A DNA stretch of 64,000 nucleotides from Nitrospirota bacterium (GTDB lineage Bacteria; Nitrospirota; 9FT-COMBO-42-15; HDB-SIOI813): assembly GCA_016212215.1 (NCBI GenBank), contig JACRGV010000125.1:1-64000 (forward strand). Direction: 5' to 3'. The position numbers and the translations under genes are program-made. Each line of letters starts with the position of its first letter. Position 1 is the stretch's first letter. Positions 45,829 to 54,672 of this stretch are shown here, piece after piece. A model generated the notes under the pieces. That model saw nothing but the letters and a program-made list of their open reading frames with translations. It had not been told where the DNA came from and did no database searches.

Positions 45829-46722
45829 TTATTCTTGCCCCTTAATAAATAGCTTCATTCTTTTCTTAACTATACTACTGTAAACATTTCCATTGACAGG
45901 ATTAATTAAGTAATGCCCACCGAAGGGTTCAGATGGGATATTACTGATATATCCTTTTGTTAGAAGATCTGTTAATTTTGTCGGATAAGCCCTATTGGCC
46001 TCTTTGTATTTTTTTACTATCCCCTCCAGCATCCTAATATCCTTCTCTACGGTAACTTCTTTTATTCTGTTAGAAATGCTTTCCTTAACCTTTTCATCAT
46101 TTGATTCTTTGTACATTCTATAGAGAAATTCAATCGCAACATCAGGGTCTCCTGACTGTACATAAAGCCTTGCAGCAAGCTTAGGAAGGTACTCCGGATG
46201 TCCCGGAAGTTCTGATGCCTTTGCCATATATTCTGCTGCAAGTTTGTAATCCTGTAGATAGAAAAAATAATTAAATCCAATATAGAATGGTATCTGCCAT
46301 ACATCAGGGTTTTCCTTAAACCCCTTTATTAATAATTTATTACTTAAGTCAGGTTGTTGAGCCAGGACGGCTAAAGTTACTCCACCCAGTTGATATACGT
46401 AAGAAAACTTAGGATCAAGCGTAGTTACAACATCTAACGCATGATATACCCAGTTATATGCTTTTGGCGTCACTGTTTTGTCACCAATTACCTGAATTAC
46501 TTTAAGCCATATAATATCACCTGCAAGCTGTTCATATCCAAGAACAACCGGTTTAAGATATTCTCCTTTCGGTAACAACATAAATTCTTCAATCTTTTGT
46601 CCTACACCTTTATATGTCTCTATCCTTGTCTGAAGAAAATATATGGGTATAAATAAGGTTATTATTGAAAGAACTATAATATAATATTTTATTTTAATAT
46701 ATATATTCACCCTAAAATCCAT
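45829..46722 (-). CDS. Membrane-anchored TPR protein with pilin-like C-terminal region
   Basis: A 297-residue protein. One N-terminal membrane segment (about 13-29) precedes a helical TPR-like region (about 70-220; for example DYKLAAEYMAKASELPGHPEYLPKLAARLYVQSGDPDVAIEFL). The end (YPTKLTDLLTKGYISNIPSEPFGGHYLINPVNGNVYS) resembles the YP...L..L...G.....P.DPWG pattern of GspG/PilE-type pseudopilin cores. It lies between the pilin genes and the ABC transporter, in the PilG position of myxobacteria. I infer a role in pilus assembly. Ten bases separate it from the ATPase gene. Confidence 0.75.
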   Translation of the reverse strand: MDFRVNIYIKIKYYIIVLSIITLFIPIYFLQTRIETYKGVGQKIEEFMLLPKGEYLKPVVLGYEQLAGDIIWLKVIQVIGDKTVTPKAYNWVYHALDVVTTLDPKFSYVYQLGGVTLAVLAQQPDLSNKLLIKGFKENPDVWQIPFYIGFNYFFYLQDYKLAAEYMAKASELPGHPEYLPKLAARLYVQSGDPDVAIEFLYRMYKESNDEKVKESISNRIKEVTVEKDIRMLEGIVKKYKEANRAYPTKLTDLLTKGYISNIPSEPFGGHYLINPVNGNVYSSIVKKRMKLFIKGQE

Positions 46723-46728
46723 TTAGGT

Positions 46729-46787
46729 CGCCCCCGAATGCCTCTATCGGGGATATAGATTCCCGATAAAAAATTTCGGGAATGACA
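46729..46787. repeat. CCCCGAATGCCTCTATCGGGG hairpin pair
   Basis: Two hairpins (CCCCGAATGCCTC TATCGGGG and TTCCCGATAAAAAATTTCGGGAA) ending in TGAC. It is the inner part of the MITE-like family without the terminal repeats. It lies upstream of the TPR gene and could also terminate minus-strand transcripts from the second pilin. Confidence 0.65.
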
Positions 46788-46834
46788 AAATTGAGGCAAG
46801 ATATAAGGTTAGTCTCAAAGATGAAATCCGGCTC

Positions 46835-47299
46835 TTAAGGTGTGGATACATCATTTTGCAGGTTTGTAAAAACCCTATCCTGATTATAGAGCCATTGGTC
46901 TGTAGATGCGTCCCTATCAATATTTCCTACTGACCCTACAATAATGGTATTGACTGTTGCAGTAGAACCCGGGTCAGAATAATCTACTCCTGCTTCAGCG
47001 TTTGTAGGAGTGCCTGCTGCAGCTAATCCATTATACCAGTAACGGTATCTGGTTGTACCATTTGCCTGCCATCCGATGCCGGACCAATCAGTCACAAAGG
47101 TTCCATATTCTGCCTTGTAAGCAAGCGCTGATTCTGCTATTGAACTAATGTTTGATTTTGCCTCAGCCTGTTTTGATTTTGCCTGATAGCTAAGAAAGCT
47201 GCCGGTTGCAAGTGTGGCTAAGATTCCAAGAATTACCACAACGATCATAAGTTCTATTAATGTGAAGCCATTTGACTTATATAAAATAGACTTTTTCAT
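46835..47299 (-). CDS. Type IV pilin-like protein 2
   Basis: A 154-residue prepilin. The leader MKKSILYKSNG is cut before FTLIELMIVVVILGILATLATGSFLSY, with Glu5 of the mature protein present. The C-terminal part is short and rich in G, A, T and N, including a PGSTATVNTIIVGSVG segment. The body shares KQAEAKSNISSIAESALAYKAEYGT with the neighbouring pilin, so they are paralogues. A terminator-like hairpin lies between the two genes. It may be a minor or an alternative pilin. Confidence 0.9.
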   Translation of the reverse strand: MKKSILYKSNGFTLIELMIVVVILGILATLATGSFLSYQAKSKQAEAKSNISSIAESALAYKAEYGTFVTDWSGIGWQANGTTRYRYWYNGLAAAGTPTNAEAGVDYSDPGSTATVNTIIVGSVGNIDRDASTDQWLYNQDRVFTNLQNDVSTP

Positions 47300-47329
47300 T
47301 TTTGTTTAAGTATAATATCAGGAAAACAA

Positions 47330-47354
47330 AAGGGGTGCAATTATTGCACCCCTT
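47330..47354 (-). terminator. Intrinsic terminator after pilin 1
   Basis: A perfect 11-bp inverted repeat (AAGGGGTGCAA / TTGCACCCCTT, three-base loop). On the minus strand it is followed by TTGTTTTCC. It would end or attenuate transcription between the main pilin and the second pilin. Confidence 0.8.
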
Positions 47355-47394
47355 AATAAAGGATTATGGTTTGTTATGTTAAATGTAATCCATA

Positions 47395-47907
47395 TTAACT
47401 GCTTACATCGTTTACATCATTAACAAGGGTACGGGTTTCGTCGTAATGCCATTCATCGCATGAGGCATCAGAATCAATTTCACCTTTAGTAGCAGCATCA
47501 TAAGTACTGGCAGCAGCAGTAACTGCTGCGGTAGCAGGGGCAGTTGACCTGTTACATCCACCTGAAGCAGATAAGTCAGCACCCGCGCCACTATAGGTTG
47601 CACCTCCAAGAGGAATTACTGTAGCAGTTCCAGCAACATCATACCAGTACGAATACCTAACTGTACCTTGTGGCGCCCATCCAAGGTTGCCGATTGCAGC
47701 AACAACATAAGTCCCCTGTTCTGCGCGCCATGATTCTGCAGATGTTCCAATAGCGCCAAGGTTGGTCTTAGACTCTGCCTGTCTTGATTTGGCTTGGAAT
47801 CTCATAAAATTAGGGATAGCTATGGCTGCCAGAATGCCAAGTATGGCAACAACAATCATTAATTCTATCAGGGTAAAACCCTTTTCATTTCTGCTAATCT
47901 TCTTCAT
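47395..47907 (-). CDS. pilA: Type IV major pilin-like protein PilA
   Basis: A 170-residue prepilin. The short basic leader MKKISRNEKG is processed before FTLIELMIVVAILGILAAIAIPNFMRFQAKSRQ, the classic type IVa N-terminal helix with Glu5. The C-terminal domain has two cysteines (GGCNRS and DASCDEW) that may form the D-region disulfide. It has the strongest ribosome site of the pair, a candidate sigma-54 promoter at 47987-48002 and a palindrome further upstream, as expected for a PilSR-controlled major pilin. Confidence 0.93.
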   Translation of the reverse strand: MKKISRNEKGFTLIELMIVVAILGILAAIAIPNFMRFQAKSRQAESKTNLGAIGTSAESWRAEQGTYVVAAIGNLGWAPQGTVRYSYWYDVAGTATVIPLGGATYSGAGADLSASGGCNRSTAPATAAVTAAASTYDAATKGEIDSDASCDEWHYDETRTLVNDVNDVSS

Positions 47908-47986
47908 TTTAATCTCCTTTCAGTTATTAAATAAAAATTATTAGAGGTAAATTTCACCTCCTTTCAAATATTTATTAATGTAAATA

Positions 47987-48002
47987 TGCAGGTATTATGC
48001 CA
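47987..48002 (-). promoter_or_regulatory. Candidate sigma-54 promoter of pilA
   Basis: On the minus strand TGGCATAATACCTGCA has the invariant GG and GC separated by exactly 10 bases, as in -24/-12 promoters. The transcript would start near 47976, about 70 bases before the pilin start codon. Confidence 0.6.
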
Positions 48003-48099
48003 TAATTAAATACATATATAATATATTTGATATATCAATATGTTATGATTAATATATCAACAATACTATAAAGTATTATGTATTGTATAAATGCTTAAA

Positions 48100-48118
48100 A
48101 GTGACAATTATTGTCACT
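48100..48118. promoter_or_regulatory. Palindrome upstream of pilA (possible activator site)
   Basis: AGTGACAATTATTGTCACT is a perfect inverted repeat about 100 bases upstream of the candidate -24/-12 promoter, the usual distance for a sigma-54 activator. It contains TGTC, the core of reported PilR sites. It could also be a weak terminator for the TPR lipoprotein gene. Confidence 0.45.
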
Positions 48119-48174
48119 GCTCTGCACTTTATTTTGTTGGATAGAAGTAAGATAGAAGTAAACAAATTTATAGA

Positions 48175-50037
48175 CTATTCTGGATAAAAAGGTATTTCTT
48201 CTGAAGGGATTATTTCTTGAGGCACTTCCGGCATTATTAATTTGTTTTTATTGTATTCTTCATACTTCTTTTTTAGATTCTCATCTTCATTAGGATCCCC
48301 AAAACCGGAATCTTTGAACTTTTCGATCAATTTTTCATTACTTAGATCCATCTCCAATGCCTTTATATATTCTTTTTTTGCATCTTCTTTCATATTCTTC
48401 TTCAGATAAATATCTCCAAGATGTTCAAAGACAGTCGGGTCATTGGGTAATAACTCAATAGCTTTTTTGAGTTGTTCAATTGCCTCATCAATCATGCCTT
48501 TCTTATAATAAGCCCATCCAAGACTATCAATGTAAGCGCCATTGTCAGGTTTAATCTTGAGTGCCCTTTCTATCAAAGATATAGCCTCATCTATGTTTAT
48601 TCCTTTATCAGCATAACTGTAACCAAGATAGTTTAATGCGTTTCCATGGTAACTATCTATCTCGATAGTCTTTTTCATTTCAACTACCATATTGTCAAAA
48701 TCCTGAACCTTATCGTATATTACTCCAAGATTAAAATGCAATTCCGGGTCATTTGGGATGACTTGAATAGCTTTAATAAATACTTCCTTTGCTTTGTTGT
48801 AATCTTTATCCTGGTAATACATCATCCCAAGCAGAAAATAGGCATTAGGCCTATCCGGTTCAAGTTCGATTGCCTTATTTAATGCGTTAATTGCACCGTC
48901 TTTATTTTCCTTTCTGAGATTAATGAATCCAAGATGAAGATAAGCCTGTACATTATCAGGTTCAATTTCAATTATTGCTTCATATTCTTTCTGAGCTTTA
49001 TCGTAATCTTTTGTTTCTTCTAATAAAAACCCAAGGTACTCCCGATATTTGACGTCTTGTGGTTTTGAAGCAACAATTTTTTGCAGCTTTTCTATAGCCT
49101 TTAAATATTTCTTATCATCCCTATATAATAGGGCCAATTTAAAAATTATATCTAAATCCCTGGGATTATATTCTAATGCCTTTTCAAGTACATCTATAGC
49201 ATCAGACGTGCGTCCCTTCTTAGCATACATTTGAATAAGATGAGAAATGGCATCATGGCTGAATGGATTGATTTTGGATAAGATATTCTTAAATATTTTT
49301 TCAGCCGCATCAAAATCCCCTTCTTTTAAATAAGTTTGTCCTATCCTTAAATGCGCAATTTCAAATTCTGGATTTACTGATAATGACTTTTTATAATTTT
49401 TCCTTGCATTTTTAAAATCACCTTTATCGAAGTATATATCACCAAGATACACAAAATTTATCGGTTTTTCATTATCAAGTTTTATGCCCTTTCTAACAGA
49501 TTCAATCCCCTTTTCATATTCTTTTATTTTGGCAAGTGAAATACCTTTAGTAATGTAGGCCCTAACATTATCAGGATGTTTCTCAAGTATCCGGTTATAT
49601 ATCTCTATAGCCTTACTGAAATCCCCTGTGTTGTAATACATCTCAGCAAGGAGAAATAGTGCTGTTTCAGAATTTGGGGCAAGTGGTATTAATTTATTCA
49701 TTGTCTCAATTGCATCATTATATTTACCCATTTTTGACTGGATTGATGCAACTCTGGATAAAAGAAAAAGAGAGTCTTCATCATACAAAAGGGCATCTTT
49801 ATATCGTTCAAGGGCTTCTTTAAAATTTCCTGATAGTTCAGACATGAAACCATCAAGGAATCTTGAGTATGCCTCAGGTGAAGCGATTCTATCTGCTTTA
49901 TCCTGTGACTGTGTATCCCCTGCAATTAAGGAGGTTTCTGCCGGCTCCGGAATAACAACACTTTTAGTTGGTGCACAAGCAGTTAATGCACTTAATGAAA
50001 TAGAAATGACTGCTAAAAAGATTATAATGCTATTCAT
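48175..50037 (-). CDS. TPR-repeat lipoprotein
   Basis: A 620-residue exported protein. The signal peptide ends in a lipobox, LTAC, with Cys21 as the lipid-modified residue. About fifteen TPR motifs of 34 residues follow (for example AYFLLGMMYYQDKDYNKAKEVFIKAIQVIPNDPE), filling residues about 55-580, then an acidic, proline-rich tail. Such proteins scaffold envelope complexes. Its place between pilA and dnaB suggests, but does not prove, a role in pilus or envelope assembly. It has its own start 29 bases after the dnaB stop. Confidence 0.9.
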   Translation of the reverse strand: MNSIIIFLAVISISLSALTACAPTKSVVIPEPAETSLIAGDTQSQDKADRIASPEAYSRFLDGFMSELSGNFKEALERYKDALLYDEDSLFLLSRVASIQSKMGKYNDAIETMNKLIPLAPNSETALFLLAEMYYNTGDFSKAIEIYNRILEKHPDNVRAYITKGISLAKIKEYEKGIESVRKGIKLDNEKPINFVYLGDIYFDKGDFKNARKNYKKSLSVNPEFEIAHLRIGQTYLKEGDFDAAEKIFKNILSKINPFSHDAISHLIQMYAKKGRTSDAIDVLEKALEYNPRDLDIIFKLALLYRDDKKYLKAIEKLQKIVASKPQDVKYREYLGFLLEETKDYDKAQKEYEAIIEIEPDNVQAYLHLGFINLRKENKDGAINALNKAIELEPDRPNAYFLLGMMYYQDKDYNKAKEVFIKAIQVIPNDPELHFNLGVIYDKVQDFDNMVVEMKKTIEIDSYHGNALNYLGYSYADKGINIDEAISLIERALKIKPDNGAYIDSLGWAYYKKGMIDEAIEQLKKAIELLPNDPTVFEHLGDIYLKKNMKEDAKKEYIKALEMDLSNEKLIEKFKDSGFGDPNEDENLKKKYEEYNKNKLIMPEVPQEIIPSEEIPFYPE

Positions 50038-50065
50038 ATATAATGTTTCCTTTAATAAGGTTCAT

Positions 50066-51445
50066 CTAATAAGTCTCTTCGTGAGTCTTCTCCAGATTCT
50101 CAAACTTAGTATAGCTATTTATAAATGCAAGCTTAACCGTCCCTACAGGGCCGTTTCTCTGTTTGCCGATGATAATCTCTGCAATACCTTTATTTTCATC
50201 AGTCTGTTTATATACCTCATCCCTGTATATAAACAGAATAACATCCGCATCCTGTTCAATGGCACCGGATTCACGTAAATCAGCAAGCATCGGTCTCTTA
50301 TCATGCCGTGATTCTACAGCACGGTTTAACTGGGAAAGTGCAATAACAGGGACTGATAGTTCTTTTGCAAGTGCCTTGAGAGACCTTGAAATTTCTGAAA
50401 TCTCCTGTTCACGGTTGTCGGATCCTCCCCTTCTTCTATCAGATCGTCCGCTCATCAATTGCAAGTAGTCTACAATTATAAGGCTTAAACCATGTTCAGC
50501 CTTTAACCGTCTTGCCTTTGCCTTCATCTCCAGTACTGATGTACCTGCTGTATCATCAATGAATATAGGCGCCTCAGATAAACGGCCTGCGGCAGTAGTA
50601 AGTCTCGGCCAATCGGACTTGCTCAGGAACCCTGACCTAAGTTTATGAGAGTCAACCCTTGATTCTGAGCACAACATCCTTATTACCAATTGCTCCTTTG
50701 CCATTTCAAGGCTGAATACTGCTACTGGTACACCTTTCTCAATTCCAACATGCTGGGCAATACCAAGACAGAAGGCAGTTTTACCCATAGAAGGCCTGCC
50801 TGCAACTATAATTAAATCTGCCGGTTGAAACCCTGATGTCATCAAGTCCAGATCTAAAAATCCTGAGGGGGATCCTGTGACCCTCTCCTTTTTTTCAGAA
50901 AGTCGTTCTATGGCCTCAAAGCTGTTTTTAATTATTTCTTTTACAGGGGTAAATGAGGGTTTAATCTTTTTCTCTGAGATACTGAAGATTGAATTTTCAG
51001 CATAATCAAGCAATTCCTCAACATCCCTTGTATCCTCATAGCCCCGTGTAACAATCTCAGTAGCCGTGTGGATTAAATTTCTCAGTATCGCCTTTTCATG
51101 CACTATCTTAGCATGATACCTTATGTTTGCCGCAGTCGGAACAGCGTTGGATAACTGTGATACGTATGTTGCCCCTCCGGCAATATCAAGGTCATTTTTC
51201 TTTTTTAGGAATTCAGTGATTGTAACGAGGTCAATTGCCTCATTTTTCTCACTTAATTCAATCATAGCAAGAAATATTTTTCTATGGGACTCTTTGTAAA
51301 AATCATCAACACTTAATATCTCCACAGCCTTATACACAGCATCATTCTCAATAAGTATCGCCCCAAGAATAGATTGTTCTGCATCAATATTCTGTGGTGG
51401 AACTTTATATATTGCTTCTTCTAAATCTGTCCCGAACCTGTCCAT
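50066..51445 (-). CDS. dnaB: Replicative DNA helicase DnaB
   Basis: The replication-fork helicase, 459 residues from ATG 51445 (463 from TTG 51457). The N-terminal domain includes PPQNIDAEQSILGAILIE. The RecA-like core has Walker A GRPSMGKTAFCLGIA, the H1a motif FSLEMAKEQLVIRML, Walker B LIIVDYLQLM and the arginine-finger region RESGAIEQDADVILFIYRDE. No intein is present. ATG 51445 is preferred because GAGAG lies just upstream. A hairpin repeat lies between it and hisZ. Confidence 0.97.
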   Translation of the reverse strand: MDRFGTDLEEAIYKVPPQNIDAEQSILGAILIENDAVYKAVEILSVDDFYKESHRKIFLAMIELSEKNEAIDLVTITEFLKKKNDLDIAGGATYVSQLSNAVPTAANIRYHAKIVHEKAILRNLIHTATEIVTRGYEDTRDVEELLDYAENSIFSISEKKIKPSFTPVKEIIKNSFEAIERLSEKKERVTGSPSGFLDLDLMTSGFQPADLIIVAGRPSMGKTAFCLGIAQHVGIEKGVPVAVFSLEMAKEQLVIRMLCSESRVDSHKLRSGFLSKSDWPRLTTAAGRLSEAPIFIDDTAGTSVLEMKAKARRLKAEHGLSLIIVDYLQLMSGRSDRRRGGSDNREQEISEISRSLKALAKELSVPVIALSQLNRAVESRHDKRPMLADLRESGAIEQDADVILFIYRDEVYKQTDENKGIAEIIIGKQRNGPVGTVKLAFINSYTKFENLEKTHEETY

Positions 51446-51469
51446 TATGTCTCTCAAAGGATCATTTCT

Positions 51470-51500
51470 GTCATCCCCGAATGCCTCTATCGGGGATATA
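51470..51500. repeat. CCCCGAATGCCTCTATCGGGG hairpin
   Basis: A single hairpin (TCATCCCCGAATGCCTCTATCGGGGATA, split here only for naming) between hisZ and dnaB. It is the same sequence as at 46729 and part of the MITE-like family. Confidence 0.6.
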
Positions 51501-52773
51501 ATTTATTTCTCTCGGTCTTTGTTTTTTTCCCTGTTTTCACATCAATAATAAAAAACTGCTTTTTATTTTTACCCTCAATATAAATGATCTTCTCAATATT
51601 GTTTTTTGCTGCGTAACTAATTGATGAATCTATGTCTGCAAGTCCTGTATCCAATATGGCGCTGTAACCTTTAATCCTCAATCCTCTAACCATGTTAATG
51701 GCCTCGGCAGTTTCTTTTCCTTCTCCGGTAATAAGATATTTAACATTATTATTTATATACTTTTCCCTGCTGTTCAGTTCTATCAATCTAATTATGGATT
51801 CAATATCAATAGCAAAACCGGTTGAAGGAGATTCGCATCCGAACTTTCCAATCAGATTATCATATCTGCCCCCGCGTCCAATCGGATACGGTATCCCTGG
51901 TGAGAAAATCTCAAAGAATAAACCTGTATAATAGTCAATCTCTCTTATATCACAAAGGTCAAAGATAATTTTATCTTTAAGTCCATAATAACACAAAGTT
52001 GAGTATATCTCCTTTAAATTATTTATTGCATCATAAGATACCTGATTTGCAGAGATATCAGCCGCCTTATTGAATATCTCATCACCTCCGAACAAATCCG
52101 GAAGTTGGATCAGGTTTCTTTTTGTTTCTATTGATAGACCAATCTTGTTAAGGATATTCTCTAATTCCCCGGCGTCTTTTTTGGTTATAGCATCTTTTAA
52201 TGAGTGTTCATTTTCCTGTGAAATAGAAATTCCCGGAGAGTTATTCAGAGAAGAAATAATTCCATATAAATAATTTACATTGCCCACAACTATCTTAAAG
52301 TCTTCAATCCTTAATCTCATTAAGGATTCTGAGGCCAGGGCTATCATCTCAGCATCTGCTTCAGGAGAGGCACTGCCGGCAAGTTCACATCCTACCTGAA
52401 ATATCTCCTGCTCTCTGCCTGCGTGGGCCTCCTCATATCTGAAGATATTGCCATAATAACATAACCTGAGCGGCTTTGGTTCATTGGAAAGGATACCTGC
52501 AGCCATTCTTGCAACCTGAGGAGTTATATCCGGCCTCAGGAGCATAATCTTTCCGGTTTCCCTGTCTATGAATTTATAACTCTTTTCATTTAATCCGCTT
52601 GTAAGACCGGCAGATAGGACATCAAGATATTCAAAAACAGGTGTAACAACCTCTTTGTAACCCCAGTCAAAGAACGTTGACAGCAATGCCTCCTGAGTAT
52701 ATCGCCTCAGCGATGCAACTTCAGGAAGATGTGTTGCCGTTCCCCTTGGGATTTTAATAATTGATTCTTGCAT
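51487..52773 (-). CDS. hisZ: HisZ, ATP phosphoribosyltransferase regulatory subunit
   Basis: A 428-residue histidyl-tRNA-synthetase paralogue that activates the short form of HisG in the first step of histidine synthesis. It keeps the class II core (PRGTATHLPEVASLRR, RPDITPQVARM, FRYEEAHAGREQEIFQVGCELAG, GGRYDNLIGKFG). The motif 2 region and the poor C-terminal anticodon domain fit HisZ better than HisS. I start at ATG 52773, since AGGTG precedes it; GTG 52785 would add four residues. No hisG is nearby. A family 2 palindromic repeat lies directly upstream. Confidence 0.87.
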   Translation of the reverse strand: MQESIIKIPRGTATHLPEVASLRRYTQEALLSTFFDWGYKEVVTPVFEYLDVLSAGLTSGLNEKSYKFIDRETGKIMLLRPDITPQVARMAAGILSNEPKPLRLCYYGNIFRYEEAHAGREQEIFQVGCELAGSASPEADAEMIALASESLMRLRIEDFKIVVGNVNYLYGIISSLNNSPGISISQENEHSLKDAITKKDAGELENILNKIGLSIETKRNLIQLPDLFGGDEIFNKAADISANQVSYDAINNLKEIYSTLCYYGLKDKIIFDLCDIREIDYYTGLFFEIFSPGIPYPIGRGGRYDNLIGKFGCESPSTGFAIDIESIIRLIELNSREKYINNNVKYLITGEGKETAEAINMVRGLRIKGYSAILDTGLADIDSSISYAAKNNIEKIIYIEGKNKKQFFIIDVKTGKKTKTERNKLYPR

Positions 52774-52785
52774 TATTTTTTTCAC

Positions 52786-52878
52786 CTGAAAATCCTTCCG
52801 GCGGGGTAAGAAAACCCCGCCTATCCATTTCTAAATTATGGATAGGCGGGACATTCTTGTCCCGCTGGTTTTCATGTC
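52786..52878 (-). repeat. 90-bp palindromic repeat, family 2, copy 2
   Basis: CTTCCGGCGGGGTAAGAAAA...CCCGCCTATCCAT and ATGGATAGGCGGGAC...GTCCCGCTGG form a long imperfect hairpin. Read on the minus strand, it matches 126-213 almost base for base. It separates hisZ from serA. Confidence 0.85.
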
Positions 52879-53030
52879 CATTTATGAGTGATCCTCTCGT
52901 GTATGTTTCATTTTTAAATAATTTTAGGAATGAATTTGTTTTAGGAGTTCTGCACAAGTATTTCAATATATTTATACCTGTGCAGAACTTTAAAGAGCAT
53001 CTGATTGGTTATAATCCCACGTAATTCTTT

Positions 53031-54611
53031 TTACAGTTTTATCTGTTTCACAGATAAAACATTAGGAAGTTTTCTGATATTATCAAGCAATTCTTCTGAA
53101 ACCGGTGTATCAATACTTATAACTGATACCACCTTTCCACCCGGGACATCTCTCCCAAATTGCATACGTGCAATATTGATATTATGCTGTCCCAATAATG
53201 TCCCGGTATTTCCTACTACACCGGGCTTATCTACATTTGTAAGAACAAGCATATATCCTTCGGGTACAACCTCCAGAGGAAAACCATTAAGCTCGATAAT
53301 CCTTGGGTCCCGCCTGCTGAACAGGGCGCCTTTTGCAGTATTTGTTCCGCTGTTAGTTGTGACGGTTATATTTATAAGACTAATATAATCCCCTGCGTCT
53401 TTATTTATTGATTCTTCAATTGTAATCCCTCTTTCCTGTGCAATGGAAGAGGCATTTACAAAATTTACAGTGTCTTCAAGTATCGGTGTAAGTAACCCTT
53501 TGACTGCCGCTATTGTAAGCGGGGCTATATTTAATTCAGCCACCTTACCCCTGTATTCAATGCTAACCTTTTCAATTCCACCCTCGCATATACTTGCATG
53601 GAAAGCACCTAATTTTTCAGCGAGTGTAATATAAGGCTGTAGTCTTGGCAGCACATCCGGTGACACTGAAGGGAAGTTTGCTGCATTTCTGATAACACCT
53701 TTAGTGAGGTAATCCACTATCTGCTCTGCAATAGCAAGTGCAACATTTTCCTGTGCCTCAGTCGTTGAAGCGCCAAGGTGAGGAGTTGAAATAAAATTAT
53801 CCAGTGTCAGTAATGGATGTTTCGGATCAACCGGCTCTTGTACGAATACGTCAAATGCCGCTGCTGCAATCTTTTTGGATTTAAGCGCCTCATAAAGTGC
53901 ATTTTCATCAACAATACCACCCCTTGCACAATTCACCATCATAACCCCGTCTTTCATCTGACTTATAGCCTCTGCATTTATCAGATTTTTGGTCTCCGGT
54001 GTTAACGGTGAGTGTATGGTAATAAAGTCCGACCTGCGGTATATATCCTGTAAGGTAACAAGTTCAACACCCATCTTCTGTGCATTTTCAGGAGAAAGGT
54101 ATGGGTCATAAGCCAGCACATTCATCATCAATCCCTGTCCGAGCTTTGCTGCATGGCTTCCTACCCTTCCCATACCGACAATGCCGAGCGTTTTGTTGTA
54201 AAATTCAGTTCCTGTAAATTTGCTCTTTTCCCACTTACCGTTCTTCAGTGATGCCGTAGCCTGAGGAATCATTCGTAACATTGCCAGCAGCATTGAAATT
54301 GCATGTTCAGCAGTAGTAACTGTATTGCCGCCGGGTGTATTCATAACAACAACACCCTTTTTTGTGGATGCCGGTAAATCAATGTTATCCAGTCCTGCCC
54401 CGGCCCTGCCGACTACTTTAAGGTTCTTTGCTGCATTCAGTACCTCAGCGGTTACCTTTGTAGCACTCCTGACTACGAGACCGTCATAATCCCCTATCAC
54501 CTTTAAGAGGTCTTCTTTACTGAGTTTGGTATTTACATCAACAGATAACCCGGAGTTCTTTAATATTTCAACACCCTTTTCTGATAAACTGTCACTTACA
54601 AGTACCCGCAT
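53031..54611 (-). CDS. serA: D-3-phosphoglycerate dehydrogenase SerA
   Basis: A 526-residue NAD-dependent dehydrogenase, first step of serine synthesis. The catalytic and NAD domains show GRAGAGLDNID, the dinucleotide motif GIVGMGRVGSHAAKLG (about 145-160), MVNCARGGIVDE and the catalytic histidine in STPHLGASTTEAQ. The long C-terminus carries the intervening (ASB) domain and an ACT domain ending NVLSVKQIKL, as in type I enzymes. It lies just downstream of the class V aminotransferase on the same strand, and the two probably form a serine-synthesis unit. Confidence 0.97.
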   Translation of the reverse strand: MRVLVSDSLSEKGVEILKNSGLSVDVNTKLSKEDLLKVIGDYDGLVVRSATKVTAEVLNAAKNLKVVGRAGAGLDNIDLPASTKKGVVVMNTPGGNTVTTAEHAISMLLAMLRMIPQATASLKNGKWEKSKFTGTEFYNKTLGIVGMGRVGSHAAKLGQGLMMNVLAYDPYLSPENAQKMGVELVTLQDIYRRSDFITIHSPLTPETKNLINAEAISQMKDGVMMVNCARGGIVDENALYEALKSKKIAAAAFDVFVQEPVDPKHPLLTLDNFISTPHLGASTTEAQENVALAIAEQIVDYLTKGVIRNAANFPSVSPDVLPRLQPYITLAEKLGAFHASICEGGIEKVSIEYRGKVAELNIAPLTIAAVKGLLTPILEDTVNFVNASSIAQERGITIEESINKDAGDYISLINITVTTNSGTNTAKGALFSRRDPRIIELNGFPLEVVPEGYMLVLTNVDKPGVVGNTGTLLGQHNINIARMQFGRDVPGGKVVSVISIDTPVSEELLDNIRKLPNVLSVKQIKL

Positions 54612-54672
54612 GATTCCCCCTCTTTTTTAAGATAATTTAAAACTATAGAGAACACAGAGTATAATTACCTTA

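Noticed and set aside
47330-47394. Possible sigma-54 promoter (GG-10-GC) before pilin 2
   Set aside because: The match falls inside a perfect hairpin followed by a T run and lacks the TGGCAC core, so a terminator is the better reading.
51487-52773. Histidyl-tRNA synthetase HisS
   Set aside because: The sequence lacks a clear HisRS anticodon-binding domain and matches the HisZ pattern better.
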